A DNA stretch of 64,000 nt from Pandoraea captiosa (GTDB taxonomy: Bacteria; Pseudomonadota; Gammaproteobacteria; Burkholderiales; Burkholderiaceae): contig NZ_CABPSQ010000008.1 of NCBI RefSeq assembly GCF_902459775.1, positions 186,001 through 250,000 on the forward strand, read 5' to 3'. The number at the start of each line of letters is the position of its first letter. Position 1 is the first letter of the stretch. Shown piece by piece: positions 21,703 to 33,000 of the stretch. The notes under the pieces are model-generated. The model saw nothing but the letters and a program-made list of their open reading frames with translations, had not been told where the DNA came from and did no database searches. The translations under genes were made by a program, and so were the position numbers.

Positions 21703-22137
21703 ATGGCTGAAGTCAGTAAAACCGTTCTCGTGCATTTCTCCGATGAGCAAATGTACGATCTGGTGACCAATGTCGCCGATTACCCCAAGTTCCTGCCCTG
21801 GTGCGGTGGTGTCGATATTCGGCATCAGGACGAGCACAGCATGGAAGCGTCGTTGATCATCGATTTCAAGGGGCTGAAGCATTCGTTCGCGACGCGCAAT
21901 ATCCAGGAGCGTCCGCACTCCATCCAGATGACCTTCGTCGAAGGGCCTTTCAAGCGTTTTCACGGCACGTGGAAATTCACTGCGCTGCGCGAAAACGCCT
22001 GCAAGATCGAGTTCAGCCTGCACTACGAATTTGCGAATTTCCTGCTCGAGAAGGTCATCGGGCCGGTATTCAGTCATATCGCCAACACGTTTGTCGATGC
22101 CTTTGTGAAGCGTGCGGAGACCGTGTATGTCAAGTGA
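21703..22137 (+). CDS. ratA: RatA/Coq10-type START-domain protein
   Basis: A polyketide-cyclase/START-like lipid-binding protein of the Coq10 group. The E. coli relative RatA blocks 70S assembly and is also called PasT, while Coq10 homologues bind ubiquinone. Seen: MYDLVTNVADYPKFLPWCGG and FVEGPFKRFHGTWKF. Length 144. It overlaps the downstream rnfH gene by 11 bases, the conserved ratA-ratB pair, next to smpB. Confidence 0.92.
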   Translation: MAEVSKTVLVHFSDEQMYDLVTNVADYPKFLPWCGGVDIRHQDEHSMEASLIIDFKGLKHSFATRNIQERPHSIQMTFVEGPFKRFHGTWKFTALRENACKIEFSLHYEFANFLLEKVIGPVFSHIANTFVDAFVKRAETVYVK

Positions 22138-22465
22138 GGTGAAGGTCGAGGTCTGCTACGCATTGCCGAGCGAGCAAACGATCGTGCCGCTCGCGCTGCC
22201 CGCTGGCGCGACAATGCGCGACGCGATCGAGCGTAGCGGCTTGTTGCAGCGGTTCCCCGAGTTGGACCTGACGCGGATGAAAGCTGGCGTGTTCGGGAAG
22301 GTCCGCGCGTTGGATGCATTCCTTGAGACGGGGGATCGCGTCGAGATTTACCGCACGCTCAAGGCGGACCCGAAACTCGCGCGTCAGCGCCGGGTCGAGA
22401 AAGTCCGCAACGAAGGCAGCAGAGAAGGGCAGAAATGGCTCGGGAGCAGCCGTCGCGGAAGTTGA
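22127..22465 (+). CDS. rnfH: RnfH-family ubiquitin-like protein (RatB)
   Basis: UPF0125 beta-grasp protein, of unproven function, always found with ratA. Seen: VKVEVCYALPSEQTIVPLAL, FGKVRALDAFLETGDRVEIYR and KADPKLARQRRVEK, which are typical. The start at 22127 (MSSEVKVEV) lies inside the end of ratA, so translation is probably coupled. Length 112 with a basic tail. Confidence 0.92.
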   Translation: MSSEVKVEVCYALPSEQTIVPLALPAGATMRDAIERSGLLQRFPELDLTRMKAGVFGKVRALDAFLETGDRVEIYRTLKADPKLARQRRVEKVRNEGSREGQKWLGSSRRGS

Positions 22466-22527
22466 ACTGAAGCGGCGGGGTCGGGGTTTGGCGCGATGGC
22501 TCCATGGCGCCGTTTCCCCGAATTCAG

Positions 22528-23457
22528 TCATTGTGCCGATCCTCGTGCATGCTGCCGAACCGAAGCGCTCACGCCCACCAGCAACAGCACGATGGCCGCG
22601 ACTTCCAGCAAGCGCGGAAGCCGGTGTTCGTAAATAAATCCATAGACGAGCGCGAACAGCGTTTCGAACACGATCATCTGCCCGGAGAGGGTTAAGGGCA
22701 ACTGACGGCTTGCCGCGTTCCAGAATGCGTTGCCGATCGTCGATGCGCCAATGGCCACCGCAGCATTCACGATCAGGAACATCTGCCAGTCGCGGGGCGC
22801 GTCGGCTGCGACCGGGTGCGGCAGCAACATGGCCGGGATCGCCAGCGCCACGGCCAGCACGCCGGTCGCGACGCCGGTCAACAGCGACCATTCCTGACTG
22901 GTGAAGTGGCCGAACTTTGCGAGATACCGGGCGTTCGCGACCGCATACCAGGTCCAGCTGAGCAAGGCGCCAATGGCGCAGACGATGCCGACCAGCGTTA
23001 CCCGCCAGTCGCCGCCAGTGGCAGATGCGTGGGCAAAAACATCCACGTTGATACAGACGATGCCCGCCGCAATCAGCGTCAGCGGGCCGACCAGCTTCGA
23101 CAAGGGCAGGGCGCCGTGGTCACGGCTGCCCACGAGCGTCACGGTCACGGGAAGCACGCCGACGATCAACGATGCCGGCGCGATACCCGCCATCTGTACA
23201 GCGCCTGCGAGAAACAGGTAATAGACGAGGTTGCCAACGAGGCTCAAGCGAAACAGGGCACGCCAATCGTTGCCGGTGACCGTGTGACGCAGGCGGGGCC
23301 AGAGTGGCGCGAGGAAGACGGCGGACACGAGTCCGTAAAGCACGTAGCGGGCGGCCGAGAGTTCCAGTGGCGAGAAACCGGGCAACAGTTGAGGGGCCAG
23401 AAACACCAGCCCCCACAATGCGCCCGCCGCCAATCCGTAAGCAATGCCTTTCCCCAT
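22528..23457 (-). CDS. EamA/DMT-family transporter
   Basis: Ten predicted membrane segments in two repeats of five, the drug/metabolite transporter layout. Starts with MGKGIAYGLAAGALWGLVFL and ends with a segment plus basic tail (LLLVGVSASVRQHARGSAQ). Length 309. Likely an exporter of amino acids or small metabolites; the substrate cannot be read. The octamer tandem repeat lies 27-80 bp upstream of its start, in the probable promoter or leader. Confidence 0.9.
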   Translation of the reverse strand: MGKGIAYGLAAGALWGLVFLAPQLLPGFSPLELSAARYVLYGLVSAVFLAPLWPRLRHTVTGNDWRALFRLSLVGNLVYYLFLAGAVQMAGIAPASLIVGVLPVTVTLVGSRDHGALPLSKLVGPLTLIAAGIVCINVDVFAHASATGGDWRVTLVGIVCAIGALLSWTWYAVANARYLAKFGHFTSQEWSLLTGVATGVLAVALAIPAMLLPHPVAADAPRDWQMFLIVNAAVAIGASTIGNAFWNAASRQLPLTLSGQMIVFETLFALVYGFIYEHRLPRLLEVAAIVLLLVGVSASVRQHARGSAQ

Positions 23458-23483
23458 GAAATTCGTTGTCCGTGTTGAATAAT

Positions 23484-23537
23484 GCCGAGCCGCCGAGCCG
23501 CCGAGCCGCCGAGCCGCCGAGCCGCCGAGCCGCCGAG
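23484..23537. repeat. Octamer tandem repeat (GCCGAGCC, 6.75 copies)
   Basis: Six perfect copies of GCCGAGCC (23484-23531) and six bases of a seventh, in the 411-bp stretch between the EamA gene and guaB. The unit is not a multiple of three. It stands immediately upstream of the EamA start on the minus strand. The rest of this stretch holds no gene I can support, apart from the guaB promoter at its end. Confidence 0.95.
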
Positions 23538-23813
23538 GGGCGGTATGTCGGTACGTCAGGTTACCCCGTCAACCTTGCTGCGGCGTTGCTACTGACCGGC
23601 GCGCGCGTTGCATCGAAGCGGCAAGGAGGGCGCAAGAATAGCATTCGAGGTTCGCGTCGATATTGTGAAATCCGGCACTTGGCCTCGATGCGGTGCGGTC
23701 CGGCGTTGCGTCCCGGAAATACCGACTGGTAGTCAGTCCGGCGCGTAATGCGTGCCTGGTCCGCATGGCACCGAGGCCTCGGGGAAAAAGCCCCTTGACA
23801 TGTGGGGCAGACG

Positions 23814-25329
<1,516 letters not shown>

Positions 25330-25335
25330 TTGCCC

Positions 25336-26028
25336 ATGAAGGCCATGTTGCGTACGGTACTGTTCCTCGATGCGGCGTTGAATCTGGCACTTGGCGTGCT
25401 CTTGATCGCGTCGTTCTGGTCATCGCTGTATGCGGCCATTGATGTGCCTGCGCCGTCGCCCGTGCTTTATGCACAGGTGCTCGGCGTGGCCTTCATCGGC
25501 GTGGCCTGGCTGCAATGGCACGCCACCGTGAACGGGCAGTTGACGGCCACCGTTGCGAAGGTGACGGGGCATATCAACTGGGTAAGCGGTGCGTTCGTGC
25601 TGGGCTGGCTGATCTCCGGCCAGCTGGTGGTGTCGACCGGTGGCAAGCTGATGCTGGCCACGCTTGGCGCCGTTCTGCTGGTGGTAGGCGGTATTCTCGT
25701 CAAGCTGGCGTCGAGTGTGCGCACGAAAGAGCGTGTGCAGGCGGCGCAACAGGCTGGCGAGCGGGTGCGTGGAGGTGTCGTGAGCGACACGCGGCGCGAC
25801 ACGCCCCATGATTATTCCGATGCCCGGGTCGTCGACGAGACCCGTGGCGCGCGCGCTGAGCCGCGCATGGAGACGCCTCGCGGCAGCTCCACTTCCGTCA
25901 ATACCACGCCGGTCGCGCCTGTGGGCGCCACCGGCATTGTCACGCCCGTGCCTTCGACCACGGCGCCGACGTCCAACGAATCCACTTCATCCGTACCTCA
26001 CGATGCACGACAAAATCCTCATTCTTGA
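25336..26028 (+). CDS. Four-helix membrane protein with disordered tail, between guaB and guaA
   Basis: I recognise no named family. The first ~125 residues form four hydrophobic segments ([72 protein letters not shown]). The last ~110 are polar, Arg/Pro/Thr/Ser-rich and probably disordered. The start at 25336 has GGAG overlapping the guaB stop. The 3' end overlaps guaA by 26 bases in another frame, so it may couple guaB and guaA translation. Length 230. Confidence 0.8.
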   Translation: MKAMLRTVLFLDAALNLALGVLLIASFWSSLYAAIDVPAPSPVLYAQVLGVAFIGVAWLQWHATVNGQLTATVAKVTGHINWVSGAFVLGWLISGQLVVSTGGKLMLATLGAVLLVVGGILVKLASSVRTKERVQAAQQAGERVRGGVVSDTRRDTPHDYSDARVVDETRGARAEPRMETPRGSSTSVNTTPVAPVGATGIVTPVPSTTAPTSNESTSSVPHDARQNPHS

Positions 26029-27586
26029 CTTCGGCTCGCAAGTCACCCAGCTCATCGGACGCCGCGTTCGCGAAGCGCACGTCTACTGCGAGATTCACCC
26101 GAACGACGTTTCGGACGAATTCATCCGCGAATTCAACCCGAAGGCGATCATTCTGTCGGGCAGCCACGCGAGCACGTACGAGGATCAGGATCTGCGCGCG
26201 CCGCAGGCGGTCTGGGATCTGGGCGTGCCGGTCCTGGGCATCTGCTATGGCATGTTCGCGATGACGGTTCAGTTGGGCGGTCAGGTGGAAGCCAGCAACC
26301 ACCGCGAGTTCGGTTATGCGGAAGTGCGCGCGCATGGCCACACGCCGTTGCTCGACGGGCTTGAGGACTTCCGTACGGCCGAAGGGCACGGCATGCTCAA
26401 GGTGTGGATGAGCCATGGCGACAAGGTCACGCAGTTGCCGGAAGGTTTTGCGCTGATGGCGTCCACGCCGAGCTGCCCGATCGCGGGTATGGCGGACGTG
26501 AAGCGTCATTACTACGCTGTGCAGTTCCACCCGGAAGTGACGCACACCGTGAAGGGCCGTGAACTGCTCGAGCGCTTCGTGCTGGAAATTGCCGGTGCGA
26601 AGCCGGACTGGATCATGCGCGACCACATCGAGGAAGCCGTGAAGGCGATCCGCGAGCAGGTGGGCGACGAGGAAGTGATTCTCGGCCTGTCGGGCGGTGT
26701 CGATTCGAGCGTGGCGGCGGCGCTGATTCACCGTGCGATCGGCGATCAGCTGACGTGCGTGTTCGTCGATCACGGTCTGCTGCGTCTTAACGAAGGCAAG
26801 ATGGTCATGGAGATGTTCGAGGGCCGACTGCATGCGAAGGTCGTGCACGTCGACGCCACCGCGCAGTTCATGGGGCATCTCAAGGGCGTGACGGATCCGG
26901 AGCAAAAGCGCAAGATCATCGGTCGCGAGTTTGTCGAAGTGTTCCAGGCGGAAGCGAAGAAGCTGAAGAACGCGAAGTGGCTGGCGCAGGGCACGATTTA
27001 TCCGGACGTGATCGAATCGGGCGGCGCGAAGACGAAGAAGGCGACGACGATCAAGAGCCACCACAACGTGGGCGGCTTGCCGGAGACGCTGGGTCTGAAG
27101 CTGCTCGAACCGCTGCGCGATCTGTTCAAGGACGAGGTGCGCGAACTGGGTGTGGCGCTGGGCTTGCCGCACGACATGGTCTACCGTCACCCGTTCCCGG
27201 GTCCGGGTCTGGGCGTGCGTATTCTTGGCGAAGTGAAGCAGGAATACGCCGATCTGCTGCGCCGTGCCGATGCGATCTTCATCGAAGAACTGCGCAATAC
27301 GGTCGAGCCGAATAGTGGCAAGACCTGGTACGAACTGACGAGCCAGGCGTTCGCCGTGTTCCTGCCGGTCAAGAGCGTGGGCGTGATGGGCGATGGCCGC
27401 ACCTACGAGTGGGTCGTGGCGCTGCGTGCGGTGCAGACGCAAGACTTCATGACGGCCCACTGGGCCCACCTGCCGCACGAGTTGCTCGGCAAGGTCTCGA
27501 ACCGCATCATCAACGAAGTGCGTGGCCTGAACCGGGTCGTGTACGACATCTCGGGCAAGCCGCCTGCGACGATCGAGTGGGAATGA
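26003..27586 (+). CDS. guaA: GMP synthase (glutamine-hydrolysing), 3' end supplied by an integrated element
   Basis: Aminates XMP to GMP. Class I amidotransferase domain with nucleophile Cys81 (LGICYGM), then the ATP pyrophosphatase domain with [12 protein letters not shown] and the C-terminal dimerisation domain ending KPPATIEWE. The start at 26003 ([20 protein letters not shown]) gives 527 residues. The last 95 coding bases are repeated at 44007-44101 next to an integrase, so the present 3' end comes from the element and restores an intact protein with a TGA instead of a TAA stop. Confidence 0.98.
   Translation: MHDKILILDFGSQVTQLIGRRVREAHVYCEIHPNDVSDEFIREFNPKAIILSGSHASTYEDQDLRAPQAVWDLGVPVLGICYGMFAMTVQLGGQVEASNHREFGYAEVRAHGHTPLLDGLEDFRTAEGHGMLKVWMSHGDKVTQLPEGFALMASTPSCPIAGMADVKRHYYAVQFHPEVTHTVKGRELLERFVLEIAGAKPDWIMRDHIEEAVKAIREQVGDEEVILGLSGGVDSSVAAALIHRAIGDQLTCVFVDHGLLRLNEGKMVMEMFEGRLHAKVVHVDATAQFMGHLKGVTDPEQKRKIIGREFVEVFQAEAKKLKNAKWLAQGTIYPDVIESGGAKTKKATTIKSHHNVGGLPETLGLKLLEPLRDLFKDEVRELGVALGLPHDMVYRHPFPGPGLGVRILGEVKQEYADLLRRADAIFIEELRNTVEPNSGKTWYELTSQAFAVFLPVKSVGVMGDGRTYEWVVALRAVQTQDFMTAHWAHLPHELLGKVSNRIINEVRGLNRVVYDISGKPPATIEWE
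27488..27582 (+). other. attL: left copy of the guaA 3'-end direct repeat
   Basis: Identical to 44007-44101 except for one base (C at 27538, G at 44057). Identity blocks are 50 and 44 bp on the two sides of that mismatch; crossover must lie in one of them. Confidence 0.95.
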
Positions 27587-27700
27587 AAATCTCCAGATAA
27601 TCAATCACTTGCTTCGATTAATCAGGTTGCCAACGTCGTCGCTGTCGCAGTGGTGGTGACTCGATTCTCGGTTTAGTCTGCTCTTGATCCAAACTCAAAT

Positions 27701-27720
27701 TTGGACAAGAGTTGGACAGG
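27701..27720 (+). promoter_or_regulatory. Paired integrase arm-type motifs, left end
   Basis: TTGGACAAG at 27701-27709 and TTGGACAGG at 27712-27720, 11 bp apart. The same pair with the same period occurs inside the right end (43945-43964). A looser inverted match, CTTGATCCAA, is at 27683-27692. Location and periodicity suit arm sites of a lambda-like tyrosine integrase. Confidence 0.65.
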
Positions 27721-27750
27721 AAAACGGCTTGGCGGTTGCCAGGCCGTTTT
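27721..27750. terminator. Terminator-like hairpin inside attL end
   Basis: Arms AAAACGGC (27721-27728) and GCCGTTTT (27743-27750) with an inner TGGC/GCCA pairing. It would end guaA transcription after integration, replacing the native terminator now at 44153. Apart from the arm motifs and this hairpin, the ~390 bp between guaA and the next gene hold nothing I can assign. Confidence 0.75.
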
Positions 27751-27975
27751 CTATTGTAGTCCCATCTCGGCTCTCGGGGACATGGCGATGACGGTGATAG
27801 CGGTGGGGTGTGCCGGCCGTGTCCGCTCAACTGGATTGGGAGGTACGGTCAAGTTTTTTTGCCTTACCGAGGTTCTTTGCGTTGCCGGCTTACGGTTGGG
27901 ATACGCATGCAGTGCCCTTTAGTTCTGACCTTCGGTGGGCCGTTGAGTTATGCATCAACTACATCACGGTGGAGC

Positions 27976-28878
27976 ATGAGTGAACTTCTCATACAAGACA
28001 GCGACCTGGACGGCTTTGCTCTCGAAAAGTATCTCGAGCTAGAGCATTTTACGTATACGCAATGGCGTGACCTCATTCTGCACCGAGCGCTGCTCTGGGA
28101 TCTGGCAAGTGAGTGGAAAGAGCAATTCAAGGGTGGGGCAGACCCAATTTCGTCGCATTGGGAGTCCGTACGACTGGATGCGAATGAGCGTGGGCTCGGC
28201 GACGCATGGACTACAGCGAAGTCACGTTTCAGTCTGGACGCCTTGCGAACTCAAATTGCGGCGATCGTGACTGCATTGCTTCACAGCCCGTTGCACCAAG
28301 CGTTCACTCTTCCCGAATATGTCGAGAGCGGGAACCTGCTCGCAACGGCATCCATCAGACTCCGTCCGCAACCGTACGCTGGCGATGCACCTCTACGACC
28401 TGACGAATTTAATGCAGCGCTTTTCGGCGCTCTTGATGACGTACCTCTGGCGCAAGCTTTTGAGAGCACGAGCGAGCCACACCGCGTTCTGCTGGAAGTG
28501 GACGTCGACGTACCGAATGAGCAGTTGGTGGCAGATTTCCGGAGATGGCTCAGGGCCTGGCGACAAGTGACGGGAGGGAGGGACACGGGGATCCGAAAAA
28601 TTCATTCCCCCGATTGGATCAAAACGTCTATCGGCCGTTGGCTGGACGACGGGCTCGTAGCGTACATTGATCTCAAAGTTGTCTCCAAATTTTTACGACG
28701 TGACTTTCCTAAGGGGCGTCTGGCGAGGGCGTTGGGGTTTGATGAGTACCAGTGGGATAGCGCTGAAGAGAGGCTTGAAAACTATGTGCAGGAATTCTTT
28801 GGGCCAACCATGAGGGACTGGATGTACTTCTTGTCTTTCGACGAAGAGTGGCGTGTGGGGGCAAAAAAACGGACGTAA
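27976..28878 (+). CDS. Unknown cargo protein, possibly DUF6387-like
   Basis: A 300-residue soluble protein rich in Trp, Asp and Leu. From memory, the pattern of an N-terminal FTYTQWRDLILHR, a central LLEVDVDVPNEQLVADFRRW and a later WLDDGLVAYIDLKVV resembles DUF6387 proteins of genomic islands, but this needs a profile search. No signal peptide, membrane segment or catalytic motif is visible. The start at 27976 has GGTGGAG directly upstream. First gene inside the element, next to attL. Confidence 0.7.
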   Translation: MSELLIQDSDLDGFALEKYLELEHFTYTQWRDLILHRALLWDLASEWKEQFKGGADPISSHWESVRLDANERGLGDAWTTAKSRFSLDALRTQIAAIVTALLHSPLHQAFTLPEYVESGNLLATASIRLRPQPYAGDAPLRPDEFNAALFGALDDVPLAQAFESTSEPHRVLLEVDVDVPNEQLVADFRRWLRAWRQVTGGRDTGIRKIHSPDWIKTSIGRWLDDGLVAYIDLKVVSKFLRRDFPKGRLARALGFDEYQWDSAEERLENYVQEFFGPTMRDWMYFLSFDEEWRVGAKKRT

Positions 28879-28965
28879 ATCTGCATCTCGACCCCTCCCT
28901 ATCGGAACAGTAAATTTGCTTCAGAGGTGGCGCCGCTGCCTCACGTCCTTGAATTCGGAGCAAAA

Positions 28966-29508
28966 ATGCTTTCCAATAATTTCGCTCATAATGGTGACGC
29001 TATTGCGTCGCACCTCCAAGCCGTTCCCGCTGGTACCGATGCGCAAGTTGGCGCTGTCGAATGTGCAACCAGGGGCCGCAAACGCCGCTTCACGAAACTC
29101 AGAGCCTCGGAGCTGGTCGGGCTGCCCGGCGCGACTTCGGCTGTCACGAAACCCGTGGAGCGAGATGTGGCATTCATCCAGTTTGCGGTGCCCGTTACAA
29201 ATTCAGTCGGTACCGCCGCGGAATCGCTCGAAATTGTGGAATTCTCCAGCGGCCTCAACGAGCAAGGGCGAACATTGCAGATCGGCTCGGTCTGCAAGGT
29301 CGGATTTGGCGAAGGTACGGCGGACGTCGTATTGAAGCTCGACGCACCTGTTGATCCTACGAACCACGGCTCGGCAGTTGCGGATGCTTTCGGCAAGCTC
29401 AACGACTTCCTGACCTCCGCCCAGGTCTTGCGTGCTGATCGGAGTGGGCGTCGAGCAACGTGGCGGGCCAAGATCAACGGCACGACCATTGCCGACGGGC
29501 GCTACTAA
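28966..29508 (+). CDS. Unrecognised 180-residue protein
   Basis: I do not recognise a family. The start at 28966 has GGAG five bases upstream. The N-terminal quarter has a basic patch (TRGRKRRFTKL); the centre is rich in alternating Val/Glu/Gly residues suggesting beta strands; a helix follows (GSAVADAFGKLNDFLTSAQV); the end is ATWRAKINGTTIADGRY. No signal peptide or membrane segment. It follows the previous gene by 87 bp in the same direction and may share its transcript. Confidence 0.65.
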   Translation: MLSNNFAHNGDAIASHLQAVPAGTDAQVGAVECATRGRKRRFTKLRASELVGLPGATSAVTKPVERDVAFIQFAVPVTNSVGTAAESLEIVEFSSGLNEQGRTLQIGSVCKVGFGEGTADVVLKLDAPVDPTNHGSAVADAFGKLNDFLTSAQVLRADRSGRRATWRAKINGTTIADGRY

Positions 29509-29729
29509 TCGGCCGAGGAACGAGATCGTCGGTGTTCAGGATTCCTGATATCCACGGTCTCACTTCGAGACCGCGCCTTCTCCAAGGTTCGCAGCCTTCA
29601 TCTGCGCCTCCCCAAAAATATCTCGCATCTCGTCATCGCTCCTGAACCCTCGAACTAAGATAGGTCATGGGTCGAGAACATGTGCGGCATTTCTTCCGCG
29701 CATCCGACCGAATCACTTACGAGGAAAAA

Positions 29730-29924
29730 ATGACGACGAAGAATTTCGTGAAAGAGGCGGTGCAGATTGCTGGCGGCGCTACACGTGTAGCCGCACAACT
29801 GAAGGTCTCAAGCAGAGCTGTTAGCACGTGGCAGTTGCAGGGGTTCGTGCCGAACTACTACCGGGCCGAGGAACTTGCCGCGCTGGCTAATGTTCCTGTT
29901 TCGGTATTGCGCAGACCCAGTTAG
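29730..29924 (+). CDS. Cro/YdaS-like helix-turn-helix protein
   Basis: A 64-residue DNA-binding protein: KEAVQIAGGATRVAAQLKVS and SRAVSTWQLQGFVPNYYR give a helix-turn-helix of the YdaS/Cro type, ending LANVPVSVLRR. GAGGA lies four bases before the ATG at 29730. The sequence CGAACTAAGATA at 29651-29662 recurs at the same distance upstream of the second such gene at 42295. It probably governs the following replication gene. GGTCTC/GAGACC at 29557-29573 is a small hairpin in the 220-bp gap before it. Confidence 0.8.
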   Translation: MTTKNFVKEAVQIAGGATRVAAQLKVSSRAVSTWQLQGFVPNYYRAEELAALANVPVSVLRRPS

Positions 29925-30027
29925 AAGTGCAACCCATAAGTGCTACGGAGACACCTATAGCGCAAAAAATGAAAGGCCCAGCGAAGTGCAAATTCAGCCG
30001 GGCCCGCAGTACAACTATCATCCTACT

Positions 30028-33000
30028 ATGTATCTTAACCCGGCATCCATGGGCAGTATGTCACTGCCATCGGCGGCATCCCGCCAATCGCAAGCGGTTT
30101 CATTTCCCGTCGCCAAAGGCACTCCCACGACGGAAGTTACAGTCCTGACTTCGCGGGACCATCCGGTCAATAAACGTTTCTATCTCGACGAGAACGAGCG
30201 GGTAACGAAGCAGAATTTTCAGAATGCATATATCTTCAATGCCGACAAGGTTCCCGTTGGTGGTCTCGACGACCTTGCTGCACTGATCGAGTTTTGCAGC
30301 GAAGACAACCGACACATTCTCATCCGCGGACTACCGGTCAATGTCAATGCCAACGGAATGCGCAGGACCGGTGATAATTTCAAAGAGCACGAGGAGGGCA
30401 CGCCGTGGGTCATGCTCGACTTCGACAACGTTGGGGTACCTGAGGGGACGGATCCGCTGTCGATCGAAGCCATCGAGTGGGTGATTTCGAAGCTGCCTCT
30501 TGAATTCCAAAACGTGACGTATTTCTACCAGCATAGCGGAAGCGCTGGTGTGCTTGACCATGACGGCAACCCACTGAAGTCTGGATTGAACGTCCATATC
30601 TTCTTTTGGCTTGATCGACGAGTGCCGGGCAAAAGATTGTCGGCCTACCTGTCGCTGCACTGCATGGAAACGGACTTCTACACGCTGGCAGAAAACGCCG
30701 GCGGTGATGTCGCTCTGACTTTCGGCATTGATCCGGCCCCGCTTCGCAGCGAAGTTCAGGCGCACTATATCGCAGCTCCGACAGTCGAAGCTGGGGTCCG
30801 TTGTTGGCTGACATCCGAAAGCCGGCAGGGCTTGGTTCGTAAAGCCAACGAGGCAGTTTCCATTCCGACTATCGCAGCCGACGTAGAATTTACCGCCCAG
30901 TCCTTCAAGCGCCGTCTCGTCGATGAGTACAAGCGCCGTCACGGTTATCAGACGAAGGTCATGCAGACCAACGTCCAAGGCAAGGTCGCCGTCACTCGGT
31001 ACAGCGTAGCACCTCAACGAGACGGAGATGCCCCACGTCGTGGCCGCTCCTTTGCCAAAGCAAAGTTGAGCAACGACAAACAATTCCTGACCCTGTACTT
31101 TACCGATGAGGGTTCACCTGGCTCATGGTACGTCCATAAAGACCTTCCTCAGATGGGAATTCGCCATGGCGATGGAGAAACCGTACCGCTCAAGGAGCTT
31201 TCTTGCGGCGCTCATGACTACGTTCGGGATGTGCTTGGCTGGTTTTCTGAAGTGCCGCATCGCCACCTGGATCTCGTCAATGGTTACCTCCGGCCCCTGG
31301 CCGATTTTGCAACCGCTAAGGTGTCGCTGATCGTTTCTCCGACGGGCTCGGGAAAAACCACGGCAACGATCGACTGGATTCGCAGCCGCATTGAATGCCG
31401 TCAGCTTGTCCTGTATGCAGCGCCGACTATCGCTCTCGTCAAGCAGATGCGGGCCGATCTGACGCAAGCCGGTCTCACGCCAGCCTACTACGTGGACGTA
31501 TGGGGGCCGAACTCTCCCCAGCACGGAGTCATAGTAACAACCTACGACTCGCTGCCTCGGCTACTCAAGGACGCCTATAGCAACGGCACGCCGCATGCTC
31601 TAATTTTCGATGAGATACATCAAGGTCTAGACCGTTTCATGGAGAGTAGCAACGGCATGAAAAACCTGGATTCAGCGCTAAGCAAGGCTCGACAGTCGTT
31701 GCTTCTGACGGGAACGTTGACAGACGTTCAGCGACATGCTCTCGTTGATATTGCCAAGCATGCTCTCGGAAGCCTGACGGAAAGCGACTATTGTTGTTAC
31801 GAATTCGCATCGGTCAAAAGCAACGCCCTCGAAGTACGTCCCACAGCATATTTTGATTCCGATCTCGCTACGTTGTTTGAATGCTTCAAGGAGAGACTTG
31901 GACGGGGAGAGTCTCTGCCTCGTCTCGTGATGCTTCTCGATACGTCGAAGATGGAGGTGTATCGCAATCTAGTTGCGCAATACGAATTGGCCGACCAAGC
32001 GGTGATTGTTTCCCGGCCAGAAAGCACTGAAGAGGAAATCGAGGCGGCAAGAATCAGCAAGCGTCCGATTCTGATTTCTAGTCCATTGTTTGGCCTGGGG
32101 CTCAACTTTGCTCGTGAACCCGACATTCTGTGGGCTCATTTCGGTCACGTTGATGCTGACACCAGCCAGATTATTCAAGCGGTGAATCGTGCCAATCGAG
32201 GGCAAACCGAATGTGACGTAAGAATTTACGGCAATGTGTGCGCCGACGCCGATTTTTCTCTTCCCAATACGCTCAAGTTGAAGATCGAAGTTGTCGAGCG
32301 CCTACAGGCTGAGGCGTCCGTCGCTGGATATCTTGAAGAGCATTTTCAGCTCGACCAGATAACGTACCAGTTGCTTCGCCAAGCGGAGCGTAACAGTTCG
32401 GTTGCTTTGAGTGCTCTGGTTCGAGACAACGCCATTCAGAACTTCGACGTTGTCGTTCGTGATGACTTGCCGGAGATCAATAAAGACAAAGCCAAGGTTG
32501 TAAAGACGGCTCGTGCCGAAGCTCGTGCTAGCTACAAGCAGGCCGTGGTTGATCAGGGGGCTGAGTTTTCAGGGTGTAGCCCCGTGCAAGCTCTCATCAA
32601 GTTGGAGCAACTGCACTGCGAGCGGCGGAACAACTGGCTTAGCGACGAACCACGGCTCGAGCGAGAGTTGAAAAACGAAGCGGCTGGGATTTTCATGGGC
32701 AGCTTCGGCATTGCTGATCCAAGCGCTGCGCAGAAGGTGAAGACTGCTAAGGTAATGCGCCTGTTTGGTGAAGTGTCGCCGTGGATTTCGAGTCAGTTCG
32801 CACGTGAGCGTCATCCGGAATGGGCGAAGGTGGAAGCTGAGAAGACGGACGCATACATCGTGCTCTTGGAGAAGCTGCAGGACTTTACGGATGGACGGAT
32901 CGATGTCGATGCTCTTTCCGCAGCATTGACGAGAAATGGTCAGATCGGCGATGCCTTCAAAGCTCTAGCCAGTGGTGACCTCGAATTTCAGACGATCGGG

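Noticed and set aside
23466-23732. An 88-codon plus-strand frame through the octamer repeat
   Set aside because: The start is mostly translated repeat, there is no Shine-Dalgarno, and the rest has no protein character.
23795-23800. A consensus TTGACA before guaB
   Set aside because: It is 36 bp from the TATAAT, far outside the working spacing, so it is not counted as the -35.
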